From Dyella sp. 2HG41-7 (lineage in GTDB: Bacteria; Pseudomonadota; Gammaproteobacteria; Xanthomonadales; Rhodanobacteraceae): a stretch of 64,000 nucleotides of DNA. The stretch covers positions 3,782,001-3,846,000 of the forward strand of contig NZ_JAJEJV010000004.1 in NCBI RefSeq assembly GCF_021390675.1, in the 5' to 3' direction. The translations under genes were made by a program, and so were the position numbers. Shown in pieces: positions 8,887 to 18,214 of the stretch (position 1 is its first letter; each line of letters opens with the position of its first letter). Below the pieces are notes generated by a model. It saw only the letters and a program-made list of their open reading frames with translations. It had not been told where the DNA came from and searched no databases.

Positions 8887-11778
8887 ATGAGTTCAGTGCC
8901 TGACAGCCGGAGTTTCGCAAAAAGACTAGGCGGGAACGTCCCGGCCGAGCTGCGCGACGTTCTGGAGCGGCTTTTCCGGGCGGGAGACGCGGTCAGCGTC
9001 TTGGAAGTCTGTGAGACGGCGCTGGCCCATTTGGGCGTCAAAGGGTCTCTTCGTTGGGTCCCACCAGAGGCAGAGAGTGCGCCTGTGGGTCAGGGTCTGC
9101 TCAATCTCGCCATCGATCCCCAGACCCTCCATACTCTGGTACTGGAAGGAGACCTCTCTTCGGTGAGCGAAGAGACGCATGCGCTGGTCGTCTGGCTAGG
9201 GCGAATCGCGGGCATCCGTGTGCGACAACTGCACGAAACCGGGCGCCTGTACGAATCCATTTCGCGCCTTGCCATGGCCGAGCGACTGCAACGCGCCCTC
9301 TACGCCATCGCCGAACTGGCCGCCACCGCGCACAACATGACGGAGATGATGCAGTCGCTGCACGCCATCGTCGGCATGCTGATGTACGCCGAGAACTTCT
9401 TCATCTTTTTGTACGACCCAGCCAGCGACAGCGTGCGGTTTCCGTATTACGTGGACACGGCCGACGAAAAGCCGCCCGCGCCCGACGAAACCTATCCGCT
9501 GCAGGACATGCGCTACAGCTTGTCGTGGAACCTGCTGCAAAACGCGCAGCCCATCATGGGTTCGGTGGAAGAACTGTCGCGGCAGCTCGAAGGACGCTTT
9601 GCGCTGGTCGGCCCCGCCTGCGAACACTGGCTAGGCGTTCCGTTGTTGCGCGGCAACCAGGCGGTCGGCGGCATCGTCGTGCAAAGCTATCGGTCCGACA
9701 CGCATTACACACACAACGATCGCGACCTTCTCAACTACGTCGCCCAACACATGCAAACCGCGTTGGAACGACGCGAAGCGCATGCGGAACTGGAACGACG
9801 TGTCGCCGATCGCACGGCCGCGCTACGCGCGACCAATCGCGTGTTGCGCCAGCAGGTGTTGCAGCGTCAACGCGGCGAGCGTCTGCAATCGGCGTTGTTC
9901 CGCATCGCGGAACTGGCGAGCGCGCCGGAAAGCCAACAAAACTTCTACGCCGCCGTGCATCGCGTGGTCGGCGGCTTGCTCTACGCGCGCAACTTTTATA
10001 TCGCGCTGCTCGACGAGAACGGTCAGAACATTACGTTCCCGTATTCCGTGGACGAAATCGAACCGCCGCGCGTTTCGCGCCCGGTCGACAACGGCGCCAC
10101 CGAATACGTACTTAAACACGGCAAGCCCTTGCTCGCCGACCGGCAGACTTTCGATCAACTCGCCGCCGCCGGAGAATGCGCGCAAAAAGGCGCGAAATCC
10201 GTATGCTGGCTCGGCGTTCCGTTAGTGTGGGACGACCGCGTGATGGGCGTGCTTGCGGTGCAGAGTTACTCGCCCAAACATATTTACGATGCGCGCGACC
10301 AAGAACTGCTGACCTTCGTCAGCTATCACATCGCCAATGCGTTGCAGCGCAAGCAAACCAGCGAAACGCTGAAGCAGGCGTACCTCAATTTGGAGCGGCG
10401 CGTCACCGAACGCACGCGTGCGCTCGCGCTCGCCAACCGCGATTTGCGCGAACAGATTGCGGAACGCGAACGTGTCGAACGCAGGTTGATGTATGAAACC
10501 CTGCATGATTCGTTGACGGGTTTGCCCAATCGCACGTTGCTGCTGCAGCGGCTTGGACAAGCCTTGCAGGCTTATCACGCCGAACCCGGAAAACTGTTCG
10601 CGGTGCTGTTTATCGACCTCGATCGCTTCAAGGTGATCAACGATTCCGTGGGCCACTTGATCGGCGACGATCTGCTGTTCCAGGCCGGCAGCCGTATTCG
10701 CGCGTGCCTGAAAACACGCGATTTGGTGGCGCGCTTGGGTGGCGACGAATTCGCAGTGTTGCTGGAAGGCATCAGCGATGCGAGCAAAGCGAAGGTAATC
10801 GCCGACCGCATTATCGCCGAGCTGCACGTGCCGTTCCGTCTCGGCGTGAAAGAAATTTTTACTTCCGCATCGATCGGTATCGCATTGCCCGGCGCGCATT
10901 ATCAGCAACCGGAAGAACTGCTGCGCGACGCGGATGCCGCGATGTATCGCGCCAAAGACGAAGGCCGCCACCGCGCGGCTATTTTCGACGATCGCCTGCG
11001 TCGCGAAGTCTTGTCGCTATTGGAAATGGAAGGCGACTTGCGCCGCGCGCTGACGCGTAACGAATTCGTACCGTTCTATCAGCCGATCGTGTCGCTCGAA
11101 GACGGCCGCACGGTCGGATATGAAGCGCTATTGCGCTGGCGTCATCCGGAACGCGGTTTCCTGTGTCCCGGCGACTTTCTTGCCGTGGCGGAAGAAAACG
11201 GCAGCGCCGAAAGCATCGACTGGCAGATCTTCGAACAAATCGCCTCGCAAGCGAGCATGCTGGCAGGCTCCAGCGGTTTCGTCAGCCTCAACGTATCGGG
11301 CCGGCATTTCCGTCAAATCGATTTGGATGAGCGCCTGCTCAATCTGATGCGCACCCATCGCGTGAATCCGCGTTCGCTGCGCATCGAAGTGACCGAACGC
11401 ACCCTGCTGGAAAATCCCGCGCAGGTGAAGCGCATGCTGGACAACTTGCGCCAGCACGGCGTGAGCATTGCGCTGGACGACTTCGGCACGGGTTATTCGT
11501 CACTGAGCTATTTGCATCAGTACCCGATCGAAACGCTGAAGATCGACCGCTCGTTTATCGTCGAACTCGCCACGGCCAACAGCGCCAGCGTGCCCGTCGT
11601 GCGCGCCATCCAGGTGTTGGCCGATTCGCTGCAAATGCAGGTGATCGCCGAGGGCATCGAAGACGAAGCGCAGCGTCAGGCGCTGCGCCACATCGGATGT
11701 CGCTTCGGTCAGGGTTTCCTGTTCGCCAGGCCGCAGCCGGCGGAAGTGTGGCTGGGCACCGCGATTTCCGCCGACTGA
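8887..11778 (+). CDS. Tandem-GAF GGDEF-EAL protein (cyclic-di-GMP metabolism)
   Basis: 963 residues, no signal peptide or membrane segments. Two related GAF domains (about 132-295 and 332-490) each end in a coiled coil (295-330 and 490-535) that relays the signal to a GGDEF domain (about 540-700) and an EAL domain (about 715-960). GGDEF is intact at 618-622, and EAL is intact at 746-748 with DDFGTGYSSL and IAEGIED, so both diguanylate cyclase and phosphodiesterase activity are possible. The inhibitory RxxD site is altered (KTRD just before GGDEF), suggesting weak product inhibition. The GAF units align closely (RLQRALYAIAELA versus RLQSALFRIAELA; YAENFFIFLYD versus YARNFYIALLD), indicating internal duplication. 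The start is the ATG at 8887, without a strong ribosome binding site. The ligand is unknown. Confidence 0.93.
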   Translation: MSSVPDSRSFAKRLGGNVPAELRDVLERLFRAGDAVSVLEVCETALAHLGVKGSLRWVPPEAESAPVGQGLLNLAIDPQTLHTLVLEGDLSSVSEETHALVVWLGRIAGIRVRQLHETGRLYESISRLAMAERLQRALYAIAELAATAHNMTEMMQSLHAIVGMLMYAENFFIFLYDPASDSVRFPYYVDTADEKPPAPDETYPLQDMRYSLSWNLLQNAQPIMGSVEELSRQLEGRFALVGPACEHWLGVPLLRGNQAVGGIVVQSYRSDTHYTHNDRDLLNYVAQHMQTALERREAHAELERRVADRTAALRATNRVLRQQVLQRQRGERLQSALFRIAELASAPESQQNFYAAVHRVVGGLLYARNFYIALLDENGQNITFPYSVDEIEPPRVSRPVDNGATEYVLKHGKPLLADRQTFDQLAAAGECAQKGAKSVCWLGVPLVWDDRVMGVLAVQSYSPKHIYDARDQELLTFVSYHIANALQRKQTSETLKQAYLNLERRVTERTRALALANRDLREQIAERERVERRLMYETLHDSLTGLPNRTLLLQRLGQALQAYHAEPGKLFAVLFIDLDRFKVINDSVGHLIGDDLLFQAGSRIRACLKTRDLVARLGGDEFAVLLEGISDASKAKVIADRIIAELHVPFRLGVKEIFTSASIGIALPGAHYQQPEELLRDADAAMYRAKDEGRHRAAIFDDRLRREVLSLLEMEGDLRRALTRNEFVPFYQPIVSLEDGRTVGYEALLRWRHPERGFLCPGDFLAVAEENGSAESIDWQIFEQIASQASMLAGSSGFVSLNVSGRHFRQIDLDERLLNLMRTHRVNPRSLRIEVTERTLLENPAQVKRMLDNLRQHGVSIALDDFGTGYSSLSYLHQYPIETLKIDRSFIVELATANSASVPVVRAIQVLADSLQMQVIAEGIEDEAQRQALRHIGCRFGQGFLFARPQPAEVWLGTAISAD

Positions 11779-11796
11779 TTTCGACGCGTCGTTCGC

Positions 11797-12726
11797 TTAC
11801 TGCACCGTCGGCGACGCGGCGACGCCGCCACTCAACACATGCTGCGCATCGACGCGATCGAACGAATACGTGCGCGCGCAAAATTCGCACGTCACTTCGA
11901 TCAGGCCGTGCTGCGCTTCCAGCGTTGCTTCGATTTCTTCGCGGCCAAGCGTACGCAACATCGCTTCCACCCGCTCGCGCGAGCAGCTGCAGCCGAAGGC
12001 CAGCGGACGCGGCTCGAACAAACGCACGGTTTCTTCGTGATAGAGGCGATAGAGCAAGTCTTCCGGCGCCGTGCTGAGCAGTTCCTCGCGACCCAAAGTC
12101 GCAGTGAGATGTTCGATGCGTGTCCACGCATCTTCATCTTCCGCGGCATCGTGACCGCCTTCGCCCGGCAACTTCTGCAGCATCAGCCCAACCGCATGCT
12201 GACCGTCGGCGGCGAGCACCAAACGCGCGGGCAATTGTTCGGACTGCAGAAAATAATTCTCCAGCGCACCGGCCAAATCGGGATGCCCCAGATCGATCAG
12301 GCCCTGATATCGCTGGCCGCGATCGGCTTGGCCGATGGTGATGGCCATGATCGCTTCCGGCAGTTCGCTCAGATGCAAGGGATCGGGCAGCGCCGCATTC
12401 CAGCGCGCAAGGCCGCGCAGACGGCCGCTATCGCTGCATTCGGCGAACAGCAAACGCAGAGCGCCGGCGCTCTTGAGCTCGATCGACAAGGAACCGTCGA
12501 ATTTGATGTTGCCGGTCAGCAGCGCGCTGGCGGCCAGCGCCTCGCCAAGCAGATCCCGCAGCGGTTCCGGATATTCGGCGCGCCCGGCGACCTCGCGCCA
12601 GGCCGGTCCCAACCGCACGATGACGCCCCGGACGCCGGCGCGTTCAAGCAGAAAACGGTGGAGCACATCTTCAACAAGCACGGTTTCCACGTGTACGACC
12701 TCATACCAAGCCAAGGGACGAGACAT
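11797..12726 (-). CDS. hslO: Redox-regulated chaperone Hsp33
   Basis: 309 residues from the ATG at 12726, preceded by AGGGCGAG; an in-frame TTG at 12750 is less likely. Hsp33 is a cytoplasmic holdase activated by oxidation. The C-terminal zinc switch is complete: CxC at Cys246/Cys248 and CxxC at Cys280/Cys283 (GCSCSR and CEFC), with the expected spacing of about 31 residues. The N-terminal domain includes GDLL/GEALAASALLTGNIKFDGSLSIEL-type sequence typical of the family. It is convergent with the GGDEF-EAL gene and divergent from mtgA. Confidence 0.96.
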   Translation of the reverse strand: MSRPLAWYEVVHVETVLVEDVLHRFLLERAGVRGVIVRLGPAWREVAGRAEYPEPLRDLLGEALAASALLTGNIKFDGSLSIELKSAGALRLLFAECSDSGRLRGLARWNAALPDPLHLSELPEAIMAITIGQADRGQRYQGLIDLGHPDLAGALENYFLQSEQLPARLVLAADGQHAVGLMLQKLPGEGGHDAAEDEDAWTRIEHLTATLGREELLSTAPEDLLYRLYHEETVRLFEPRPLAFGCSCSRERVEAMLRTLGREEIEATLEAQHGLIEVTCEFCARTYSFDRVDAQHVLSGGVAASPTVQ

Positions 12727-12795
12727 GGGGGCTCGCCCTGGGAGGAACAATAGCTGACGCCGGCCGGCACTTATACTGCGAGGAATTTTTCAACC

Positions 12796-13551
12796 GTGCC
12801 GCCCATGCCGCATCTTCCGCCTTTCCGCCGTCTGCTGCGTTATCTCGGCATCATGATCCTGTCATGGCTGGCCTTGAGCTGGTTCGTGGTGCTGGTCTTG
12901 CGTTTCGTGCCGCCCTGGACGTCGGCGGTGATCATGGAACGGCATGTGGATGCGCTGATTCACGGCGAAAAAGATTTCCAGCTGCGTCATCACTGGGTGC
13001 CTTGGTCGCGGATTTCGCCGTGGGCGCCGATCGCCATGGTGGCCGGCGAGGACCAGAAATTCCCGTTCCACCACGGCTTCGATTTCGGCTCCATCGAGAC
13101 GGCGATCGATGCGGCCGACGACGGCAAACGTCTGCGCGGCGCCAGCACGATCAGTCAGCAAACGGCGAAGAATCTGTTTTTGTGGAACGGCCGTAGTTTC
13201 GTGCGCAAAGGGCTGGAAGCGTATTTCACGGTGTTGCTGGAAATCACATGGCCCAAGCAGCGCATCCTTGAGGTGTACCTCAACATCGCGCAATTCGGCG
13301 ATGGCGTTTACGGCGTTGGCGCGGCGAGCGAAACGTTCTTCCGCGAGTCGCCGGCGCAGCTGAGCCCCGCACAGGCCGCGCGACTGGCCGCGGTGCTACC
13401 CAACCCGGACCGCTTTCATGTGGAACGCCCCAGCGGCTACGTGATGGAGCGAGCCGCGTGGATCGAGCAGCAAATGAGCCAGCTCGGCGGCCCGGGCTAC
13501 CTGCAAAGCCGACAGCCCCCACGCGATGTTCGAACGTCGCGACGGCGCTGA
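12796..13551 (+). CDS. mtgA: Monofunctional peptidoglycan glycosyltransferase
   Basis: 251 residues. One N-terminal transmembrane helix (residues 14-38, ILSWLALSWFVVLVL) anchors a periplasmic GT51 domain that polymerises lipid II into glycan strands. GT51 motifs are present in order: EDQKFPFHHGFD (catalytic Glu), RGASTISQQTAKNLFLW, then KQRILEVYLNIAQFGDGVYGVG. No transpeptidase domain follows, so this is MtgA rather than a class A PBP. A GTG at 12796 with AGGA about 10 nt upstream is chosen; the ATG at 12805 is an alternative. The stop lies 70 nt before the next glycosyltransferase gene. Confidence 0.95.
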   Translation: MPPMPHLPPFRRLLRYLGIMILSWLALSWFVVLVLRFVPPWTSAVIMERHVDALIHGEKDFQLRHHWVPWSRISPWAPIAMVAGEDQKFPFHHGFDFGSIETAIDAADDGKRLRGASTISQQTAKNLFLWNGRSFVRKGLEAYFTVLLEITWPKQRILEVYLNIAQFGDGVYGVGAASETFFRESPAQLSPAQAARLAAVLPNPDRFHVERPSGYVMERAAWIEQQMSQLGGPGYLQSRQPPRDVRTSRRR

Positions 13552-13621
13552 AGCACAAGCGCTCGCGTACCGCTTACACTTCAAACACTTTCCTGATTCT
13601 TGCCGCATCGGACCTTCTGGC

Positions 13622-14590
13622 ATGCCGCGACTTACGGTAGTCGTACCCGCTTACAACGAATCGGCCGTGCTTGCCGCCTTCCACGCGCGCTTGTCCGGCG
13701 TATTGGACCAGCTGCCGCTGTCGTGCGATGTGCTGTACGTCGACGACGGCAGCCGCGACGACACCTGGTCGATCATGCAATCGCTCGCTGCATCCGATCC
13801 GCGCGTGGGCACGTTGAAGCTGTCGCGAAATTTCGGCAAGGAAGCGGCTTTGACGGCGGGTCTCGACCATGTCGATGCCGATGCCGCCGTGGTGATCGAC
13901 GCGGATCTGCAGGATCCGCCCGAACTGATTCCGCAGTTGGTGCAACAATGGCAAGCCGGCTTCGACGTGGTCTATGCCACACGCAGCGCACGCGCAGGCG
14001 AAACCGGCTTCAAACGTTTCACCGCGGCCGCGTTCTATCGCACGATGGAAATGATGTCGGATGTCGCCGTGCCGCGCGACACCGGTGACTTCCGCCTGCT
14101 CTCGCGTCGCGCGCTCGCCGCGTTGGCGCAACTGCGCGAACGCCAGCGTTTTATGAAGGGCCTGTTTGCCTGGATCGGCTATCGTCAGACCTCGATCAGC
14201 TATATGCGCGACCCGCGCTTGGCCGGCAAAACGAAATGGAATTACTGGCGCCTCACCCAATTGGCCATCGAAGGCATTACCTCGTTTTCCAGCGCGCCAC
14301 TGAAACTCGCCACGTGGACCGGCCTTGCAGCCGCGATACTGGCGTTCCTGTTCGGTTTGAAGGTATTGCTCAAAGCCCTGCTGCACGGCGATCCCGTACC
14401 GGGCTATCCGAGCTTGATGGTGGTGGTGCTTTTCCTCGGCGGCGTTCAGCTGCTGGCGCTCGGCGTGATCGGCGAATACCTGGGTCGCAATTACAACGAA
14501 ACCAAACAGCGGCCGCTGTATTTCATCGAAGAAGAGCACCTGCCCGCGTCGCACGAAACGTTTCACACCCGGGAAACGCCTGAGCGCTAA
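13622..14590 (+). CDS. GtrB/DPM1-type polyprenyl-phosphate glycosyltransferase
   Basis: 322 residues from the ATG at 13622; the open frame begins upstream inside mtgA. A GT2 domain covers residues 1-230: VVVPAYNES, YVDDGSRDDT, and DADLQDPPE (DxD-like metal site). Two C-terminal membrane segments (about 235-260 and 268-295) follow. This layout fits transferases that move glucose or another sugar from a nucleotide donor to undecaprenyl phosphate on the cytoplasmic face, as in O-antigen glucosylation (GtrB) or lipid A modification (ArnC). No GtrA flippase or third Gtr gene is adjacent, so the recipient glycan is unknown. Confidence 0.88.
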   Translation: MPRLTVVVPAYNESAVLAAFHARLSGVLDQLPLSCDVLYVDDGSRDDTWSIMQSLAASDPRVGTLKLSRNFGKEAALTAGLDHVDADAAVVIDADLQDPPELIPQLVQQWQAGFDVVYATRSARAGETGFKRFTAAAFYRTMEMMSDVAVPRDTGDFRLLSRRALAALAQLRERQRFMKGLFAWIGYRQTSISYMRDPRLAGKTKWNYWRLTQLAIEGITSFSSAPLKLATWTGLAAAILAFLFGLKVLLKALLHGDPVPGYPSLMVVVLFLGGVQLLALGVIGEYLGRNYNETKQRPLYFIEEEHLPASHETFHTRETPER

Positions 14591-14635
14591 ACTGGCCCTT
14601 ACACGGCCACTGCCACGGCCGTCGGGGAGGTCTGG

Positions 14636-15064
14636 ATGCGTCAGGTCAAGCATTTGCTGGACAGGAAAGGCAACGACATCTTCGCCGTCGCGCCGGAAGC
14701 GCCGGTGCTGGACGCGATCAAACACATGGCCGAGCGAGGGGTCGGCGCGTTGCTGGTGATGCGTGGCGAGCAACTGGTCGGTATCGTTTCCGAACGCGAC
14801 TACGCGCGTAAAGTCATTCTGCAAGGTCGATCGTCGGCGCAAACGCCTGTGTCGGACATCATGAGCAGTCCGGTGCTTTCCGTTACGCCGGATACCGATG
14901 TGTTCGATTGCATGCGCCTATGCACCGACAGCCGCGTGCGACATTTGCCGGTGCTGCACGGCACGCGCGTGATGGGCGTGATCTCGATCGGCGATCTGGT
15001 GAAGGAAGTGATTAGCGCGCAGGCCGAGCAGATCGAACAATTGCAGCGTTACATCACCAGCTAA
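14636..15064 (+). CDS. CBS-domain pair protein
   Basis: 142 residues made of two CBS motifs (about 8-65 and 75-132; LLVMRGEQLVGIVSERDYARKV and PVLHGTRVMGVISIGDLVKEV). CBS pairs bind adenine nucleotides and act as energy or ligand sensors. The ribosome binding site GGAGG lies 6 nt before the ATG. It is 45 nt downstream of the glycosyltransferase gene, so cotranscription is possible, and it is convergent with the transporter gene. Stand-alone proteins of this size are common in proteobacteria. No target is evident. Confidence 0.9.
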   Translation: MRQVKHLLDRKGNDIFAVAPEAPVLDAIKHMAERGVGALLVMRGEQLVGIVSERDYARKVILQGRSSAQTPVSDIMSSPVLSVTPDTDVFDCMRLCTDSRVRHLPVLHGTRVMGVISIGDLVKEVISAQAEQIEQLQRYITS

Positions 15065-15068
15065 TTAC

Positions 15069-16376
15069 TTAAGAGCGCACTGCTTCGCCGGGCGTTTGCG
15101 TCGAACTGGCTCCCTTTTCGGGAGCCAGATCCGGCGACGTGGCGGCTTTGCCGGCGATCCACGTGGCCAATGACGACGCACCGACGCCGATCAGCGCGAT
15201 GCTGCCCACGCCGACGCCCAGCTTGACCAGCGCGCTGATGCCGCTGGTGAACACCACATCGCCGAATCGCCACACTGCCGTCTCGACGAAATTCTTACCC
15301 TTGTAGCGCGTTTCGCGCGGCACGCGGGTGTACAGCGCATCGCTGGCCGGCTTGGTCATGCCGTACATGAAACCGCGCGTACCGACCATCATCATCGCCA
15401 GCAGGGGAATGCCGTAACCGAACACGTTCAACTGACCATGGCCGCCGAACACCACCACGATCAGAAGGCCGAGGTTCACCACTTGCGGCAACACCAACGC
15501 CCACATCGTGCCGCGACGCATCAGCAGCCAGCGCGTCCACGTAAGTTGAAGCAGCACGCCAAGCAGATTCGTCGCCCAGTCGATATTCGCGTAGAACGCC
15601 GTACGCGCACCTGCAGCGCTCAGGTGCGCTTTGGCGTAGTCGGCGACCAGCGCATAAGCGAGCGTGCCCACGCCGTCGCCTAGCAGCATCAGAATTGCCA
15701 TCCAGCGCAGGAACGGCTTCGACCAAAGCTCTCGAACGCCGGCCCACAGCGAACCGCCGACGGCTTGTTCGCCTTCGCCATGTTGCGCACGCTGCACCGA
15801 TATCCGCAGCAGCAGCCACAGCGATGCGGCGAGCATGACCGCCGACACCAGCAGCAGCGGCGCGACGCCAATCAAACCCACCAGCAGACGAGTCAGCATG
15901 GGGCCGACCAGCGCACCGGCCATGCCTCCTAGGGCGATCAGCGAGAACACTTCGCGCGCACGCCGGCTGTCGAAAACATCCGCCATGAAGCTCCAGAACA
16001 GCGACACCACAAACAGGTTGAATACGCTGACCCAGACGAAGAACACCACGCCCAGCGTGCGTGCGCCGATGCGATCCTGCGCGAGAAATGCAGGAATCAA
16101 GGCGAGCAGGCACAGAATGAAAAAACTGTAGCTCCAGCCAAGCAGCGATCGTCTTGTAAAACGCGCCACCAGCGCGCCGAAGATCGGCGTCAGCACCAGC
16201 ATGGCCAGAAACGTCACGGCATAGAACAACGGCAGTTGCGAGGATCCCACGGCGCCGCCCAACTGATCGCGCACCGGACGGATGATGTAGTACGCGGTCA
16301 TCACAAAGAAAAATGCGAGCGCCGACACCATCGGCGTGTCGTCGTGACGGGCAGTATCGGGGGACAACGATGGCAC
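15069..16376 (-). CDS. MFS/Tlc-like transporter
   Basis: About 435 residues from a GTG at 16376, or 420 from the ATG at 16331. The first membrane segment carries AFFFVMTAYYIIRPVRDQLGG, a motif shared with the ATP:ADP antiporter (Tlc)-like branch of the major facilitator superfamily in free-living proteobacteria. About 12 hydrophobic segments follow, for example LPLFYAVTFLAMLVLTPIFGALVARF and VSVFNLFVVSLFWSFMADVF. The open frame continues upstream, but the added sequence is not membrane-like and overlaps the divergent oxidoreductase gene. The substrate is unknown; use of nucleotides should not be assumed from the family name. It shares an upstream region with the GMC oxidoreductase. Confidence 0.83.
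   Translation of the reverse strand: MPSLSPDTARHDDTPMVSALAFFFVMTAYYIIRPVRDQLGGAVGSSQLPLFYAVTFLAMLVLTPIFGALVARFTRRSLLGWSYSFFILCLLALIPAFLAQDRIGARTLGVVFFVWVSVFNLFVVSLFWSFMADVFDSRRAREVFSLIALGGMAGALVGPMLTRLLVGLIGVAPLLLVSAVMLAASLWLLLRISVQRAQHGEGEQAVGGSLWAGVRELWSKPFLRWMAILMLLGDGVGTLAYALVADYAKAHLSAAGARTAFYANIDWATNLLGVLLQLTWTRWLLMRRGTMWALVLPQVVNLGLLIVVVFGGHGQLNVFGYGIPLLAMMMVGTRGFMYGMTKPASDALYTRVPRETRYKGKNFVETAVWRFGDVVFTSGISALVKLGVGVGSIALIGVGASSLATWIAGKAATSPDLAPEKGASSTQTPGEAVRS
15106..15128 (+). terminator. Hairpin 42 nt past the CBS gene, inside the convergent transporter gene
   Basis: Perfect 9-bp stem CTGGCTCCC / GGGAGCCAG with loop TTTTC. It lies in the last codons of the minus-strand transporter gene and could end plus-strand transcription. 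There is no T-tract, so confidence is low. Confidence 0.3.
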
Positions 16377-16451
16377 TGGGTGGGTTCCAGCGGAAGGCCG
16401 CGCAAGACTAGCATGCTCCGCTGACGCAAGATCGCGAGAAAGGGGGATGGC

Positions 16452-18029
16452 ATGGAGTACGACTACGTGATCGTCGGCGCCGGTTCGGCCGGATGCGTAT
16501 TGGCCAATCGCTTGAGCGCTCGCGCAAGCCAACGCGTGTTGCTGCTGGAAGCCGGCGGCGCCGATTGGCACCCGTTTATCCACATGCCGGCGGGCCTTGC
16601 GCACCTGGCCAAGAATCGACGGCTGAACTGGAATTACGAAACCGAGCCGGAACCGCATTTGCTCAACCGTCGCCTTTGGTGGCCACGCGGCAAAACGCTG
16701 GGCGGCTCCAGTTCGATCAATGCGATGTGCTATGTGCGCGGCGTACCTGCCGACTACGACGCCTGGGCACAGGCTACCGACGACGAACGCTGGTCCTGGT
16801 CGCACGTATTGCCGTGGTTTCTGCACAGCGAAAACAACACACGCGGCGCGAGTGCGCTGCATGCGGTCGACGGCCCGCTGTACGTGTCAGATCTGCGCTA
16901 CCGCAATGAACTTTCCGCCGCCTTGATCGACGCCGCGGTCGGCGCAGGTTTCGAACGCAACGCCGATTTCAACGGCCCCACACAAGCCGGATTCGGCTTC
17001 TACCAAGTGACGCAACGCGACGGCGCGCGCTGTTCCGCAGCGGCGGCCTACCTTCATCCAGTACGCGAAAGAACCAATCTGCAGGTCCGCACTCGTGCGT
17101 TGGTGGAACAGATCGTCATCGAACACGGACGCGTGACGGGCGTGCAACTGCGTCACGCACAGGGGAGCGAAATCGTTCGCGCCGGCAACGTCATACTCGC
17201 CGCCGGTGCGATCAATTCGCCGCAACTGTTGATGCTTTCGGGCATCGGCCCCGCCAATCATCTGCGCGAACACGGCATCTCGCCGGTCGCGCATCTACCG
17301 GGCGTCGGCGAGGGACTGCAAGACCATCTGGATATTTGCACGCTCGTCCATTGCACGCGAAACGTCACTTACGACAAGCTCAACGAACTTGCTGTGGGAT
17401 GGCGTTTTCTGCGCCATCGCGATGGACCCGGCAGTTCCAACATCGCCGAGTCGGGCGGCTTCGTGCGCAGCCGCTTGGCGACGGATGCGCGCTGCGATAT
17501 GCAATTTCATTTCGTGCCGGCCTTGTTGGACGATCACGGCCGTCATCGGCTTCGCGGTGTCGGTTACACGCTGCATGCCTGTTATCTGCATCCGCGCAGT
17601 CGTGGGCGGTTGCGGTTGCGATCGGCCGATCCTTCTTCGCCCATCGCGATTCACGCTGGTTACCTGAGCGATCCGGAAGGTCACGATCTCGCGCGCATGA
17701 TCGAAGCGGCGAAACTGTCGCGCGAGATATTCGCCCAATCGACATTTGATCCGTATCGCGGCCGTGCGGTTTTTCCCGAATCCAACCCCGCGAGCGATGC
17801 CGAGTGGGAGGCCTTTATCCGTCGCAAGGCCGAAACCATTTACCACCCGGTCGGCACCTGCCGCATGGGTCGGGACGCGCAGGCGGTCGTCGATAGCGAA
17901 TTGCGCGTTCAGGGCGTGGACGGTTTACGCGTGGTGGACGCCTCGGTGATGCCTGCCTTGACCAGCGGCAATACCAACGCACCCACCATCATGATCGCTG
18001 AACGCGCAGCCGCCCTCATGCTTGCGTGA
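16452..18029 (+). CDS. GMC-family FAD oxidoreductase (choline/alcohol dehydrogenase-like)
   Basis: 525 residues. The N-terminal dinucleotide-binding motif YVIVGAGSAGCVLANRLS (residues 5-22) is followed by LLEAGG. GMC signature 1 (GKTLGGSSSINAMCYVRG, about 79-96) and signature 2 (GAINSPQLLMLSGIGP, about 253-268) are intact. The C-terminal catalytic His/Asn region reads YHPVGTCRMG and TSGNTNAPTIMIAERAA. It oxidises an alcohol, with electrons probably passing to the respiratory chain. It is closest in feel to BetA/AlkJ, but without betB or betI alongside, choline is not a safe substrate call. No signal peptide. Divergent from the transporter gene. Confidence 0.92.
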   Translation: MEYDYVIVGAGSAGCVLANRLSARASQRVLLLEAGGADWHPFIHMPAGLAHLAKNRRLNWNYETEPEPHLLNRRLWWPRGKTLGGSSSINAMCYVRGVPADYDAWAQATDDERWSWSHVLPWFLHSENNTRGASALHAVDGPLYVSDLRYRNELSAALIDAAVGAGFERNADFNGPTQAGFGFYQVTQRDGARCSAAAAYLHPVRERTNLQVRTRALVEQIVIEHGRVTGVQLRHAQGSEIVRAGNVILAAGAINSPQLLMLSGIGPANHLREHGISPVAHLPGVGEGLQDHLDICTLVHCTRNVTYDKLNELAVGWRFLRHRDGPGSSNIAESGGFVRSRLATDARCDMQFHFVPALLDDHGRHRLRGVGYTLHACYLHPRSRGRLRLRSADPSSPIAIHAGYLSDPEGHDLARMIEAAKLSREIFAQSTFDPYRGRAVFPESNPASDAEWEAFIRRKAETIYHPVGTCRMGRDAQAVVDSELRVQGVDGLRVVDASVMPALTSGNTNAPTIMIAERAAALMLA

Positions 18030-18214
18030 CGCGTGCATGGCGGAACATTCACGGTTGAGGCCGGTCTTTGATTAACCACGCGGCAACGCCCGTTGCCCGC
18101 ATCACAGCGTTGTGACCTCGTCCGAAGTACAGGACAATTCGGGCACATCCATGGACGGCCTACCCCAGCCCATGAACCCAGGCGTGGCGCCACGCCCGAT
18201 AGAAGCGGAGCAGT

